Assembly: GCA_035550795.1 (NCBI GenBank)
Contig: DASZOL010000112.1
Coordinates: 1-64,000, forward strand
Direction of reading: 5' to 3'
DNA: 64,000 nt
Source: DASRDR01 sp035550795
GTDB taxonomy: Bacteria; Methylomirabilota; Methylomirabilia; Rokubacteriales; DASRDR01
Part shown: positions 33,502 through 41,811 of the stretch, in pieces
Position numbering within the stretch: position 1 is the first letter of the stretch
How the letters are laid out: each line of letters starts with the position of its first letter
Notes under the pieces: model-generated
The model's database searches: none
What the model saw: the letters and a program-made list of their open reading frames with translations, nothing else
What the model was told of the DNA's origin: nothing
Translations under genes and position numbers: made by a program

Positions 33502-35142
33502 ATGCGTCCGGCCAGGACGCGACATCGCTCGCGCAGTCGATGGCGGGTCTGGTGTCTGGTCCTGGGGGCGCTCTGGCCCTCCCTGGGTCTCGGGCCGGCA
33601 TCGGCCGAGGCCCAGGAACGCGGGGCAGCCCCGCCGGACGGCGTCTATCGTCGGCCCCTTGGCCACGACCCGGCGACGCTCGACCCGGCTCGGCTCCGGG
33701 ACATCTACAGCCTCGCGGTCGGGCAGCAGCTGTTCGACGGCCTCGTCCAGTTCGACCAGACCCTCAGCATCACGCCGGCCCTTGCCCAGTTCTGGATCGC
33801 GTCGCGCGACGGGCTGGTCTGGACGTTCACGCTCCGGAAGGGAGTCAAGTTCCACCACGGCCGGGAGGTGACGTCCGACGACGTCATCTACTCCTTCACC
33901 CGGCTCCTGGATCCCCAGCTGCGCTCCGGCGGGGCCGATCTGTTCATGACCATTCGGGGAGCAGCGGAGTTCCGTGAGGGGCGCTCGAAGCAGGTGACTG
34001 GCCTCGCCGCGCCCGATCGGTACACCGTGCGTGTGACCCTCACCGAGGCTCCCGTGCCCTTCGTGTCCATACTGGCGGTGGGCCAGGCGAAGATCGTGCC
34101 GCGCGAGCTGGTGGAGGCGCAAGGCGAGGCGTTCGGGGCCCAGCCCGTGGGCACGGGGCCGTTCCGCTTCGTGCGGTGGGAGCGCGGGAAGGAGATCGTG
34201 CTGGCGGCCAACTCGGACTACTTCGATGGGCCCCCGAAGCTCGCCCGCCTCGTCTACCGCATCTTCCCCGGGGAGCGGCTCGACCGGGTGTTCGCCGAGT
34301 TCCAGGCGGGAGGTCTCGAGGACACGCCGATCCCCTCCAAGGACTACCGCCAGATCATCACCAGCCCGGCCCGCCAGTACGTTCGGCGGCCGATGTTCAA
34401 CCTTCGCCACTACGGCCTCAATACCCGCATGAAGCCGCTCGACGACCGACGGGTGCGTCAGGCTCTCGTGTACGCCATCGATCGGGAGGCGATCGTCTCG
34501 GACGTCTGGCTCGGCCGCTACGCCCTTGCGCGGGGCGTGCTGCCGCCGGGCACGCTCGGCTTCAATCCCAAGCTCAGGGGCTATCCGTACGACCCCGCCC
34601 GAGCCCGCGAGCTTCTCGCCCAGGCAGGCTACCCGGGTGGACGCGGCCTGCCCCCGATCGCGATCTGGTCGAGTGTTCGCTCGGAGGAGATCCTCCGGGA
34701 GCACGAGCGGGTCCGCAAGGACCTCGAGGCCGTGGGCATCACGGCCGAGTTCCAGTACAACCCCGACTGGCCGAGCTTCTCGCGGGCGATGGCCGAGCGG
34801 AGGCTCCCCGTCTTCCTCCGGGCTTGGTTCGCCGACGTTCCGCATCCCGACAACTTTCTCGCCAAGCTGTTCCACTCCGCGAGCCCCTGGAACTACATGG
34901 GCTACGGCAATCAGGACGTGGACTCGCTCCTCGATCGGGCGCGGGGCGAGCCGGACATCGCGCGCCGGGTTGAGATCTATCGCCGCGCCGAGGAAGTGGT
35001 CTTGGACGACGCTCCCGTGATCCCGGTCTGGCACCAGACGTACGAGCGCCTGTTCCAGCCGTACGTCAAGGGCGTCGAGGTGAGCGGTCTCGGCGACGGG
35101 TACATTCCGTTCCGGAAGGTGTGGCTCGAGCGACCGCGCTGA
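33502..35142 (+). CDS. Oligopeptide-type substrate-binding protein (SBP_bac_5), orphan
   Basis: 546 aa. A basic signal peptide ends near 'GPASAEAQ'. The SBP_bac_5 signature region is 'FTLRKGVKFHHGREVTSDDVIYSFTRLLDP'; later landmarks are 'PVGTGPFRFVRWERGKEIVLAANSDYFDG', 'RVRQALVYAIDREAIV' and 'DAPVIPVWHQTYERLFQPYVKG', all typical of DppA/OppA-type proteins that bind whole peptides. No permease or ATPase accompanies it. It is sandwiched between the secreted peptide genes (17 bp upstream) and a sensor kinase (12 bp downstream). A role as extracytoplasmic peptide receptor feeding the kinase is therefore an attractive inference. Confidence 0.9.
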   Translation: MRPARTRHRSRSRWRVWCLVLGALWPSLGLGPASAEAQERGAAPPDGVYRRPLGHDPATLDPARLRDIYSLAVGQQLFDGLVQFDQTLSITPALAQFWIASRDGLVWTFTLRKGVKFHHGREVTSDDVIYSFTRLLDPQLRSGGADLFMTIRGAAEFREGRSKQVTGLAAPDRYTVRVTLTEAPVPFVSILAVGQAKIVPRELVEAQGEAFGAQPVGTGPFRFVRWERGKEIVLAANSDYFDGPPKLARLVYRIFPGERLDRVFAEFQAGGLEDTPIPSKDYRQIITSPARQYVRRPMFNLRHYGLNTRMKPLDDRRVRQALVYAIDREAIVSDVWLGRYALARGVLPPGTLGFNPKLRGYPYDPARARELLAQAGYPGGRGLPPIAIWSSVRSEEILREHERVRKDLEAVGITAEFQYNPDWPSFSRAMAERRLPVFLRAWFADVPHPDNFLAKLFHSASPWNYMGYGNQDVDSLLDRARGEPDIARRVEIYRRAEEVVLDDAPVIPVWHQTYERLFQPYVKGVEVSGLGDGYIPFRKVWLERPR

Positions 35143-35154
35143 TTGGACCTGCGG

Positions 35155-37071
35155 ATGGCCCACCCGGTCTTCGTCTCGCTCCGCACGAAGCTCCTCACCG
35201 GCACGATCCTGATCGTCGCCGTGCTCATGGCAGCCGTGACGGTCGTCGTCGAGCATCGGCAGCGGACGACCATCATCGAGGAGGTGCACCGGCGCGGGAC
35301 GGCGCTGGCCGAAGGTCTGGCCGCTGTGTCGGCCGGCGCGCTCCTCCTGTACAACTACACGGCCCTCGAGCAGAACGCCGTGCGCTTCGACCGCGAGGCC
35401 GACGTGGCCTACGTGGTGATCCTGGATCGGCTCGGCCAGGTCGTGGCGCACAGTCGCGCCCCCGGGTCCATGGGGGAGACGCTCTCGGATGCGGTGTCGC
35501 TCCGCGCTCTCGCGGCCGCCCCCGTGCTCCAGGAGACGTCCGGCCCCTACGGGGAGGCTCTCTACGACATCGCCGTCCCGATCCTGGTCGAGGGCGACCG
35601 CTGGGGTACCGTGCGCATCGGACTGTCTCGCCGGCGGATGGACGAGGAGATCGCGGGGACCCGGAGGGAGCTGGCCGCGCTGGCCATCATCGCTCTCGTG
35701 CTGGGAGGTCTGGCGACCGCGATGGTTGCCCGGCGCTTCACCCAGCCGGTCCGCCAGCTCGCCGACGGCGTCGCCGCGATCGCACGCGGCGAGCTGGAGC
35801 AGCGCATCGAGCCCCGCCGCTCCGACGAGCTCGGCCGGCTGGCCCTGGCGTTCAACGAGATGGCCGCCCAGCTCCGGCAGCAGCGAGCGGACCTCGAGGC
35901 GGCCGACACCGCGCTGCGCCAGCGCTTCTCGGAGCTGTCCGATCTGAAGAGCTACACCGACCACATCCTCCGATCCTTCCCGAGCGGGCTCGTCACCCTC
36001 GACCTTGACGGCCGCGTGGTCACCGTGAACCTCGCGGCGGAGACGCTGACCGGGTGCCGCGCGACGGAGCTGGCCGGCAGGCCTGCCGACGAGGCCTTCC
36101 ACCATCTTCCGGAGCTCCGGGACCTGCTCCTCGAGACGCTCCGGACCCGGGTGGGCGTGCCGCCCGTCTCGCTCCTACTCGCCCGGAGCGACGGGCGGTC
36201 GGTGTCGGTGGAGTTGGCCACGACGCCCCTCCGCGGGGCGGAAGGGCAGGCCTTCGGCGTGGTGGCGGTCCTCCGCGACCTGACCCCTGTCCGGCAACTG
36301 GAGGAGCAGCTGCGTCGCTCCGATCGCCTCGCGGCGCTCGGTACGCTGGCGGCCGGACTAGCCCACGAGATCAAGAACCCGCTCACGTCCATCATGACGT
36401 TCAGCCGCCACGTGACCCGGCGGTTCGACGACGAGCGGTTCCGGCAGCGGTTCCAGAGTGTCGTCCCCCGTGAGCTCGAGCGGATCAACGCGATCGTCGA
36501 CGGGCTCCTCCGGCTGGCCCGGCCCGCCCGCCTCGTGCTCGCCCCGGTCCACTTGCCGCCGCTCATCGACCAGGCCCTCGAGCTCTACGCGTCGCAGATG
36601 GAGGCCCGGCGGATCCGCGGGCAGCGTGAATGGCCGGTCGGCGTCCCGCCCATCCCGGGCGACGGCGAGCAGCTGTATCAGGCGATCCTCAACCTCCTCG
36701 CCAACGCCATCGACGCCATGGAGGAGGAGGGTGGCACGCTCACCGTCCGACTGGGCACGCCTCCGGAGGGCGCGGGCCGCGGCGCCGTGCTCCCCGACCG
36801 GCTGCTGCTGGAGGTTGAGGACACCGGAAGCGGTATCAAGCCGGAGGAGACGCCGGACGTCTTCAATCCATTCTTCACCACGAAGTCCGGCGGCACGGGG
36901 CTCGGGCTTGCGATCGCCCACAAGATCATCGAGGACCACGGCGGCACGGTGACGTTCCGGAGCACCCCGGGACAGGGGACCGTCTTCACGGTGGCGCTCC
37001 CGCTCCGCGCCGGCCGCCGCGCTGACCGGCCCGAATCCGAACAGTGGCGCCTCGGAAACCAGATCCCGTGA
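35155..37071 (+). CDS. Membrane sensor histidine kinase with HAMP and PAS domains
   Basis: 638 aa from ATG 35155 (TTG 35143 is possible). Two membrane helices (about 13-32 and 175-193) flank an extracytoplasmic sensor of about 140 residues with Cache-like features ('VAYVVILDRLGQVVAHS'). A HAMP linker (193-245), coiled region, PAS domain (about 260-375), HisKA with the phosphorylated H404 in 'LAHEIKNPLTS', and HATPase with N-box 'NLLANAIDAM', 'DTGSGI' and 'GGTGLGLAI' follow. The organisation is that of NtrB/AtoS-like partners of NtrC-type regulators. Likely targets are the activator at 31414 and the receiver at 37115. Confidence 0.95.
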   Translation: MAHPVFVSLRTKLLTGTILIVAVLMAAVTVVVEHRQRTTIIEEVHRRGTALAEGLAAVSAGALLLYNYTALEQNAVRFDREADVAYVVILDRLGQVVAHSRAPGSMGETLSDAVSLRALAAAPVLQETSGPYGEALYDIAVPILVEGDRWGTVRIGLSRRRMDEEIAGTRRELAALAIIALVLGGLATAMVARRFTQPVRQLADGVAAIARGELEQRIEPRRSDELGRLALAFNEMAAQLRQQRADLEAADTALRQRFSELSDLKSYTDHILRSFPSGLVTLDLDGRVVTVNLAAETLTGCRATELAGRPADEAFHHLPELRDLLLETLRTRVGVPPVSLLLARSDGRSVSVELATTPLRGAEGQAFGVVAVLRDLTPVRQLEEQLRRSDRLAALGTLAAGLAHEIKNPLTSIMTFSRHVTRRFDDERFRQRFQSVVPRELERINAIVDGLLRLARPARLVLAPVHLPPLIDQALELYASQMEARRIRGQREWPVGVPPIPGDGEQLYQAILNLLANAIDAMEEEGGTLTVRLGTPPEGAGRGAVLPDRLLLEVEDTGSGIKPEETPDVFNPFFTTKSGGTGLGLAIAHKIIEDHGGTVTFRSTPGQGTVFTVALPLRAGRRADRPESEQWRLGNQIP

Positions 37072-37114
37072 GCGCTCCCATCGGTCCCACGCACCCGGGC
37101 CCGATCCCGAGCAG

Positions 37115-37534
37115 GTGACGCGGCGCGACGCGCGGGCGCTCCTCGTCGAGGACGAGCCGGTGGTTGGCGAGCTCCTGGCGGAGTTCCTCGCGCTCGAGGG
37201 TTACGCCGTCGACCGGGCGATGAACGGGCGCGAGGCGCTCGATCTCGCTCGCCGCCGTTCCTATGCGTTGATCGTCAGCGACGTGCGGATGCCGGACGTG
37301 GACGGACCCACGCTCTACTACGAGCTGCGGAGGGCGAACCCGGAGCTGGCGCGGCGCATGGTGTTCGTCACGGGGGACGTCATGAGCGCCGAGACGCGCC
37401 GGTTTCTCGACGAGACGTCCCTTCGCTACCTGGAGAAGCCGTTTACCATCAGCGAGTTCCAGGCCGTGGTCCAGGGGGTGCCGGGAGAGCCGCCGCCCGC
37501 CGCGCCCGGGCCTCCCGGTCCCCAATGGCCGTGA
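37115..37534 (+). CDS. Single-domain response regulator receiver
   Basis: 139 aa CheY-like receiver: acidic E12-D13, phospho-acceptor D56 in 'LIVSDVRMPD', 'FVTGD' with the switch Thr and 'YLEKPF' with the conserved Lys. There is no output domain; a Pro-rich tail ends the protein. GTG 37115 lies 43 bp after the kinase stop. It may compete for phosphate from the kinase or relay it. Closes the module that begins with the sigma-54 activator. Confidence 0.9.
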   Translation: MTRRDARALLVEDEPVVGELLAEFLALEGYAVDRAMNGREALDLARRRSYALIVSDVRMPDVDGPTLYYELRRANPELARRMVFVTGDVMSAETRRFLDETSLRYLEKPFTISEFQAVVQGVPGEPPPAAPGPPGPQWP

Positions 37535-37560
37535 GGGCGACGCGGCGCGCCCTGCTCGGC

Positions 37561-39234
37561 CTACTTGAGCCGCTTGTAACGCAGGCGGTGAGGCCGGTCG
37601 GCCTCGGCCCCGAGACGCTTCTTCCGGTCCGCCTCGTAGTCGGCGTAGCTCCCCTCGGACCAGAGGACGTGACCCTCGTCCTCGAAGGCGAGGATGTGGG
37701 TCGCGATGCGGTCGAGGAACCACCGGTCGTGGCTGATCACGGCCACGCACCCGGCGAAGGCCAGCAGCGCTTCCTCGAGGGCGCGGAGCGTGTCGACGTC
37801 GAGATCGTTCGTAGGCTCGTCCAGCAGGAGGAGGTTGCCCCCGCGCTTGAGGAGCTTCGCCAGGTGCACGCGATTGCGCTCGCCACCGGAAAGATCGGCG
37901 ACCCGCTTCTGCTGGTCGGCGCCCTTCAGGTTGAAGGAGGCGACGTAGCTCCGGGAGTTGACCTGACGCTTTCCCAGCGTCAGCATGTCGGCCCTCTCCG
38001 AGATCTCCTCCCACACCGATTTCTTCCCGTCGAGCGCGTCGCGGGTCTGGTTCACGTAGGCGGGCACGACGGTCTCGCCGACCCGGATGGTGCCGCGGTC
38101 GGGCTTCTCCTCCCCCACGATCATCCGGAAGAGCGTGGTCTTGCCGGCGCCGTTGGGCCCGACGACTCCGACGATCGCCCCGCGGGGGATCGTGAACGAG
38201 AGATCGTCGATCAGCACGCGGTCGCCGTACCCCTTCGTCAGGTGGTCAGCGCTGACTACGACGTCCCCGAGCCGGGGCCCGGGCGGGATGACGATCTCGA
38301 TGTCGTCGGTGCGGCGCTCGACCTCCTGCTGGAGGAGCGCCTCGTACGCGGTGACGCGGGCCTTGCTCTTCGCCTGGCGCGCGCGCGGCGTCATCCGGAT
38401 CCACTCTAGCTCCCGCTCGAGTGTCCGCTGGCGAGCGGCCTCCGACCTCTCCTCGCGCGCGAGCCGCTCCTGCTTCTGCTCGAGCCAGGAGGAGTAGTTT
38501 CCCTGCCAGGGGATGCCGTAGCCGCGGTCGAGCTCCAGGATCCACCCCGCCACGTTATCGAGGAAGTAACGGTCGTGCGTCACGGCCACCACGGTGCCGG
38601 GATACTCGTGCAGGAACCGCTCCAGCCAGGCCACGGACTCGGCGTCGAGGTGGTTCGTGGGCTCGTCGAGGAGCAGCATGTCCGGCCGCTCGAGGAGAAG
38701 CCGGCAGAGCGCGACGCGGCGGGCCTCTCCGCCCGACAGCGTCCCGACGTCCTGGTCGCCCGGGGGAACCCGGAGCGCGTCCATCGCCATCTCGACCGTC
38801 CGGTCCAGCTCCCAGCCGCCGCCGGCCTCGATGGCGTCCTGGAGGCGGGCCTGCTCGGCGAGCAGCTTCTCCATGTCGGCGTCCGACATCGGGTCGGCGA
38901 AGCGCGCGCTCACCGCCTCGAAGCGGCGAAGGAGGTCCCGCGTCGTCGACACGCCCTCCTCGATGTTACCGAGGACGGTCTTGGCCGGATCGAGACGCGG
39001 CTCCTGGGGCAGGTAGCCGATGCGGGTCCCCTCGAACGGGCGCGCCTCGCCGAGGAAGTCCTGGTCGATGCCGGCCATGATGCGGAGGAGCGTCGACTTC
39101 CCGGCACCGTTGGCGCCGAGCACCCCGATCTTGGCGCCCGGGAAGAACGCGAGGTTGATGCCGCGGAGGATCTCGCGCTTCGGCGGCACCACCTTCCGGA
39201 GGTCGCGCATGGTGAAGATGTACTGGGGCGGCAT
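37561..39234 (-). CDS. ettA: Energy-dependent translational throttle protein, ABC-F ATPase
   Basis: 557 aa, essentially the length of E. coli EttA (555). Two ABC domains are joined by the ABC-F linker: first Walker A 'GANGAGKST', signature 'LSGGEARR', Walker B 'LLLDEPTNHLDAESV'; the arm and PtIM linker include 'WLEQKQERLAREERSEAARQRTLERELEWIRMTPRARQAKSKAR'-like charged helices; second Walker A 'GPNGAGKTT', signature 'LSGGERNR' and 'LLLDEPTNDLDVDTLRALEEAL'. The N-terminal 'YIFTMRDLRKVVPPKREIL' is characteristic of EttA. It binds the ribosomal E site and gates elongation by ATP/ADP ratio. Confidence 0.95.
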   Translation of the reverse strand: MPPQYIFTMRDLRKVVPPKREILRGINLAFFPGAKIGVLGANGAGKSTLLRIMAGIDQDFLGEARPFEGTRIGYLPQEPRLDPAKTVLGNIEEGVSTTRDLLRRFEAVSARFADPMSDADMEKLLAEQARLQDAIEAGGGWELDRTVEMAMDALRVPPGDQDVGTLSGGEARRVALCRLLLERPDMLLLDEPTNHLDAESVAWLERFLHEYPGTVVAVTHDRYFLDNVAGWILELDRGYGIPWQGNYSSWLEQKQERLAREERSEAARQRTLERELEWIRMTPRARQAKSKARVTAYEALLQQEVERRTDDIEIVIPPGPRLGDVVVSADHLTKGYGDRVLIDDLSFTIPRGAIVGVVGPNGAGKTTLFRMIVGEEKPDRGTIRVGETVVPAYVNQTRDALDGKKSVWEEISERADMLTLGKRQVNSRSYVASFNLKGADQQKRVADLSGGERNRVHLAKLLKRGGNLLLLDEPTNDLDVDTLRALEEALLAFAGCVAVISHDRWFLDRIATHILAFEDEGHVLWSEGSYADYEADRKKRLGAEADRPHRLRYKRLK

Positions 39235-39297
39235 GGCGTCACGTATGATACACGACGCGACTGGGGTCACGCCCGCCAGCTGCGCAGAGGGGGACGA

Positions 39298-39586
39298 GTG
39301 GCCGATCGCCGCGTGCAGTTCGACTTCGAGATCGAGTTCTCGAACGGAGGCGGGCTTCGCCGCCAGGGTTTCCGGCTCGACATCGACGCGGACGACATCC
39401 CTGAACATCGACGACACGGCCGACCTGCGCCGCCCCGCCCATAGTGTCCTGCTCGGCAGGGAGATCCCGATCGTCGAGCACCTGCGGGACTCGACCGCTT
39501 GCCCGACGCGGGCTTCCGCTTCTTCGCCGTGCCGGTGAAGGTGCGGCTTCGGGACGTTCCCGGTCCGCGCCTTCGCCGTGGTCTGA
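39298..39586 (+). pseudogene. Remnant of a small DUF gene and a cyclase (PF04199-like) gene
   Basis: GTG 39298, with a good AGAGGGGG upstream, opens 'VQFDFEIEFSNGGGLRRQGFRLDID', like a small conserved protein that normally continues for about 70 residues, but it drifts into nonsense and stops at 39444. From 39410, in another frame, 'SVLLGREIPIVEHLRD' begins a cyclase C-terminus. After a one-base loss the next frame gives 'LDRLPDAGFRFFAVPVKV', and after a two-base loss a third frame gives 'FGTFPVRAFAVV' and a stop at 39586. These are consecutive pieces of the usual cyclase C-terminal region. An internal deletion plus at least two frameshifts make this a decayed locus. Confidence 0.7.
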
Positions 39587-39592
39587 GCAGCC

Positions 39593-40426
39593 TCAGGCCT
39601 GGACGGCGGGCACCCAGGCCGTCGTGCGGCCGGCGATCGTCTCCCGGCGGATGGCGTCGCCGCGCCGGGTGACCCCCGGCCGGCGGCCCCATCGGCGATG
39701 GAAGAGCCATGACCCCGGGTAGCGATCGCTGTCCGCGCTGACGCGGACGGCCGTGCGGACGACCGAGCGGAGCCGGGCCCGAAGCCGGTCGAGCTCGGCG
39801 TCGGAGAGCGACCGGGCGGGACGCCGGGGCGCGATCCTCGCCTGGTGGAGCACCTCGTCGGCGATCCAGTTCCCGACGCCCGCCGCGAACGACTGGTCGA
39901 GCAGTAGCGCCTTGACGGCAACGGCGCGGGCGCGGGCGAGCGCGCGGAACCGTGCGGGGGAGGGCACGCCGAGGAGGGCGTCGAACCCGAGGGCGGCGAT
40001 CGGAGGCTCGGCCGCGGGGTTGCGGCGAAGACGGATCCGGCCGAGCCGGCGGCCGTCGGCGATCGCGAGCTCGTGGCCGTCGTCGAGCGCCAGGCGAAGC
40101 TTGGTGAACCGGGGCGGCCATCCGGGCTCCGCGCGCCGGCCGCTCGACACGAGGCGCACGCTCCCCAGGCGCGAGGTGTGAAGGCCGCCGGCCATGCCGA
40201 AGTGCACGCAGAGCCAGGGCCGCCGGTCGAGCTCGAACCAGAGGTGCTTGCCGTGGCGCCGCACGGCGCCGACCCGCCGGCCGAGGAGGGCCCGGCGAAT
40301 TCGCGCGGGCGGGACTCCCTCGAAGACAATCGGATCGTCCGTCGCGGCGACGCCGACGATGCGGTGGCCCGCCGCCACGGCGGCGGCGGCGCGGCGGGCG
40401 GCCTCGACCTCCGGCAGCTCAGGCAC
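39593..40426 (-). CDS. Formamidopyrimidine-DNA glycosylase, zincless (Fpg/Nei family)
   Basis: 277 aa base-excision repair enzyme. The mature N-terminus 'PELPEVEAARR' supplies the catalytic Pro2 and Glu3; 'RRHGKHLWFELD' carries the conserved Lys; 'DQSFAAGVGNWIADEVLHQARI' is the helix-two-turn-helix. Instead of the C-terminal four-Cys zinc finger, the protein ends 'RRETIAGRTTAWVPAVQ', retaining the beta-hairpin Arg without Cys ligands, as in plant Fpg and human NEIL1-type zincless enzymes. GTG 40426 is the start. Probably removes oxidised purines or pyrimidines. Confidence 0.9.
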   Translation of the reverse strand: MPELPEVEAARRAAAAVAAGHRIVGVAATDDPIVFEGVPPARIRRALLGRRVGAVRRHGKHLWFELDRRPWLCVHFGMAGGLHTSRLGSVRLVSSGRRAEPGWPPRFTKLRLALDDGHELAIADGRRLGRIRLRRNPAAEPPIAALGFDALLGVPSPARFRALARARAVAVKALLLDQSFAAGVGNWIADEVLHQARIAPRRPARSLSDAELDRLRARLRSVVRTAVRVSADSDRYPGSWLFHRRWGRRPGVTRRGDAIRRETIAGRTTAWVPAVQA

Positions 40427-40455
40427 GCGTCAAGCGGCGGGCCACGCCACGCCGG

Positions 40456-41649
40456 TCAGCCCTTGGCGATGAGGCAGAAGGTCGTCAGCGCCGCCACGGC
40501 GACGCCGAGGAGGCCGATCGCGGCCGCGAAGATCACGACGTACGAGCCCGTCCAGTCGTAGAGCGCCCCTGCCAGGGAGGGTCCGAGAGCCGACCCGAGG
40601 CTGTTGCCGATGCCCAGGAGTCCGAAGACCACGCCGTACTGGGCCGGCGACGCGATACGGCCGACCAGGACCGAGCCGATCGTGGCCCGCGAGCCCATCG
40701 AGAGGAAGAGGAAGAGCACGTAGCCGTACGCGAGGAGGCGCGCGGGCCAGGCTTCCATTCCCAGGAGACAGACGAGCCCCAGGAACGTCGAGCCGAACGA
40801 CACGAATCCCGCGAGCGGCGCGCCGACGCGATCGGACATGAGCCCGAACATGATGCGGCCGCTCGCCGCCAGCACGCCCCCGACCCCGAGCATGGCGGAT
40901 GCGGCGCCTGCCGAGAACCCGCGCTCCGTCAGGTACAGGGTGTGCTGCGTCGTGGCGAGACCTCCGAAGATCGGCGGCATCGTGAAGACCAGGAGCAGCA
41001 GCCAGAACGGCCTCGAGGACACCACCGCGCGCACCGTGGCATCGCCACGCTTGGGGCGGGCGACCGTCCGGCCGCCGGCAGTGCACAGGCGCGTCGGCAG
41101 GACGGCCCAGGCGAGTGGAATCAGGGCGGCCACGGCGGCCACGTACCCGGCGAGGGCCGCTCGCCAGCCGAAGCCGGTGATTGCCCACTGGCAGAGGGGC
41201 GCGAGCCCGTAGCCGGCCATCGCCCCGGAGAACGCGATGCCCATGGCGACGCCCCGGCGGCGGACGTAGGCGTCGGCCAGGAGCGCGGCCTGTGTCACCA
41301 TGCCGGTCAGCCCGACCCCGATCCCGGCGCCCACCCCGACCGCGAGGGCGAACACGCGGAGCGTGCGGGCGACGGTTCCCACGCCGAACCCGAGCGTGGC
41401 CGCGGTCAGGCCGATCATCACGATGACGCGTGGGTTCCAGCGGGCGACGGCCCAGCCCGAGAGCGGGCCAAAGACCGCCCCGCCGACCCACATCAGGGTG
41501 ATGGTGGAGGCCGTCGCGGCCCGGGAGCCGCCGAACTCCGCGAGGAGCGGCGGAAAGAAGACGGGAAACGTGTTGGTGATCCCCGCCACGAGCAGCATGC
41601 AGGCGAATGCGAGCACGAGCCGCCCGCTGGCGAGGCTCTCCGAGGTCAC
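40456..41649 (-). CDS. MFS transporter, oxalate/formate antiporter-like (OFA/MCT) group
   Basis: 397 aa, twelve predicted helices. GTG 41649 starts 'TSESLASGRLVLAFACMLLVAG'. 'NTFPVFFPPLLAEFGGSRAATASTI' near helix 1-2 and 'GRIMFGLMSDRVGAPL' between helices 8-9 are typical of the monocarboxylate porter-like MFS families. 'RRRGVAMGIAFSGAMAGYGLAPL' is the helix 4-5 signature. Substrate unknown; neighbouring cyclase, oxidoreductase and aldolase genes suggest an organic acid. Confidence 0.83.
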   Translation of the reverse strand: MTSESLASGRLVLAFACMLLVAGITNTFPVFFPPLLAEFGGSRAATASTITLMWVGGAVFGPLSGWAVARWNPRVIVMIGLTAATLGFGVGTVARTLRVFALAVGVGAGIGVGLTGMVTQAALLADAYVRRRGVAMGIAFSGAMAGYGLAPLCQWAITGFGWRAALAGYVAAVAALIPLAWAVLPTRLCTAGGRTVARPKRGDATVRAVVSSRPFWLLLLVFTMPPIFGGLATTQHTLYLTERGFSAGAASAMLGVGGVLAASGRIMFGLMSDRVGAPLAGFVSFGSTFLGLVCLLGMEAWPARLLAYGYVLFLFLSMGSRATIGSVLVGRIASPAQYGVVFGLLGIGNSLGSALGPSLAGALYDWTGSYVVIFAAAIGLLGVAVAALTTFCLIAKG

Positions 41650-41811
41650 GTTCCGATTATGGCCGAGCGCGCGCCGGTTGACAGCGTCCGGTGCCGATCC
41701 TAGAGTCGCCCGAGGTGCGGGCCCGGCGTGGCTCGTCGCGGACGACGGCTCTCCCGCCGCCCGGCGCGCCGCGCGACCGCACGTCAGACCACGACGGACC
41801 AGGGAGGTGTG

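Noticed and set aside
33304..36105. 933-codon open frame on the minus strand opposite the SBP and kinase genes
   Set aside because: Its composition is typical of an antisense frame in high-GC DNA, and the + strand proteins match known families with complete motifs over the same stretch.
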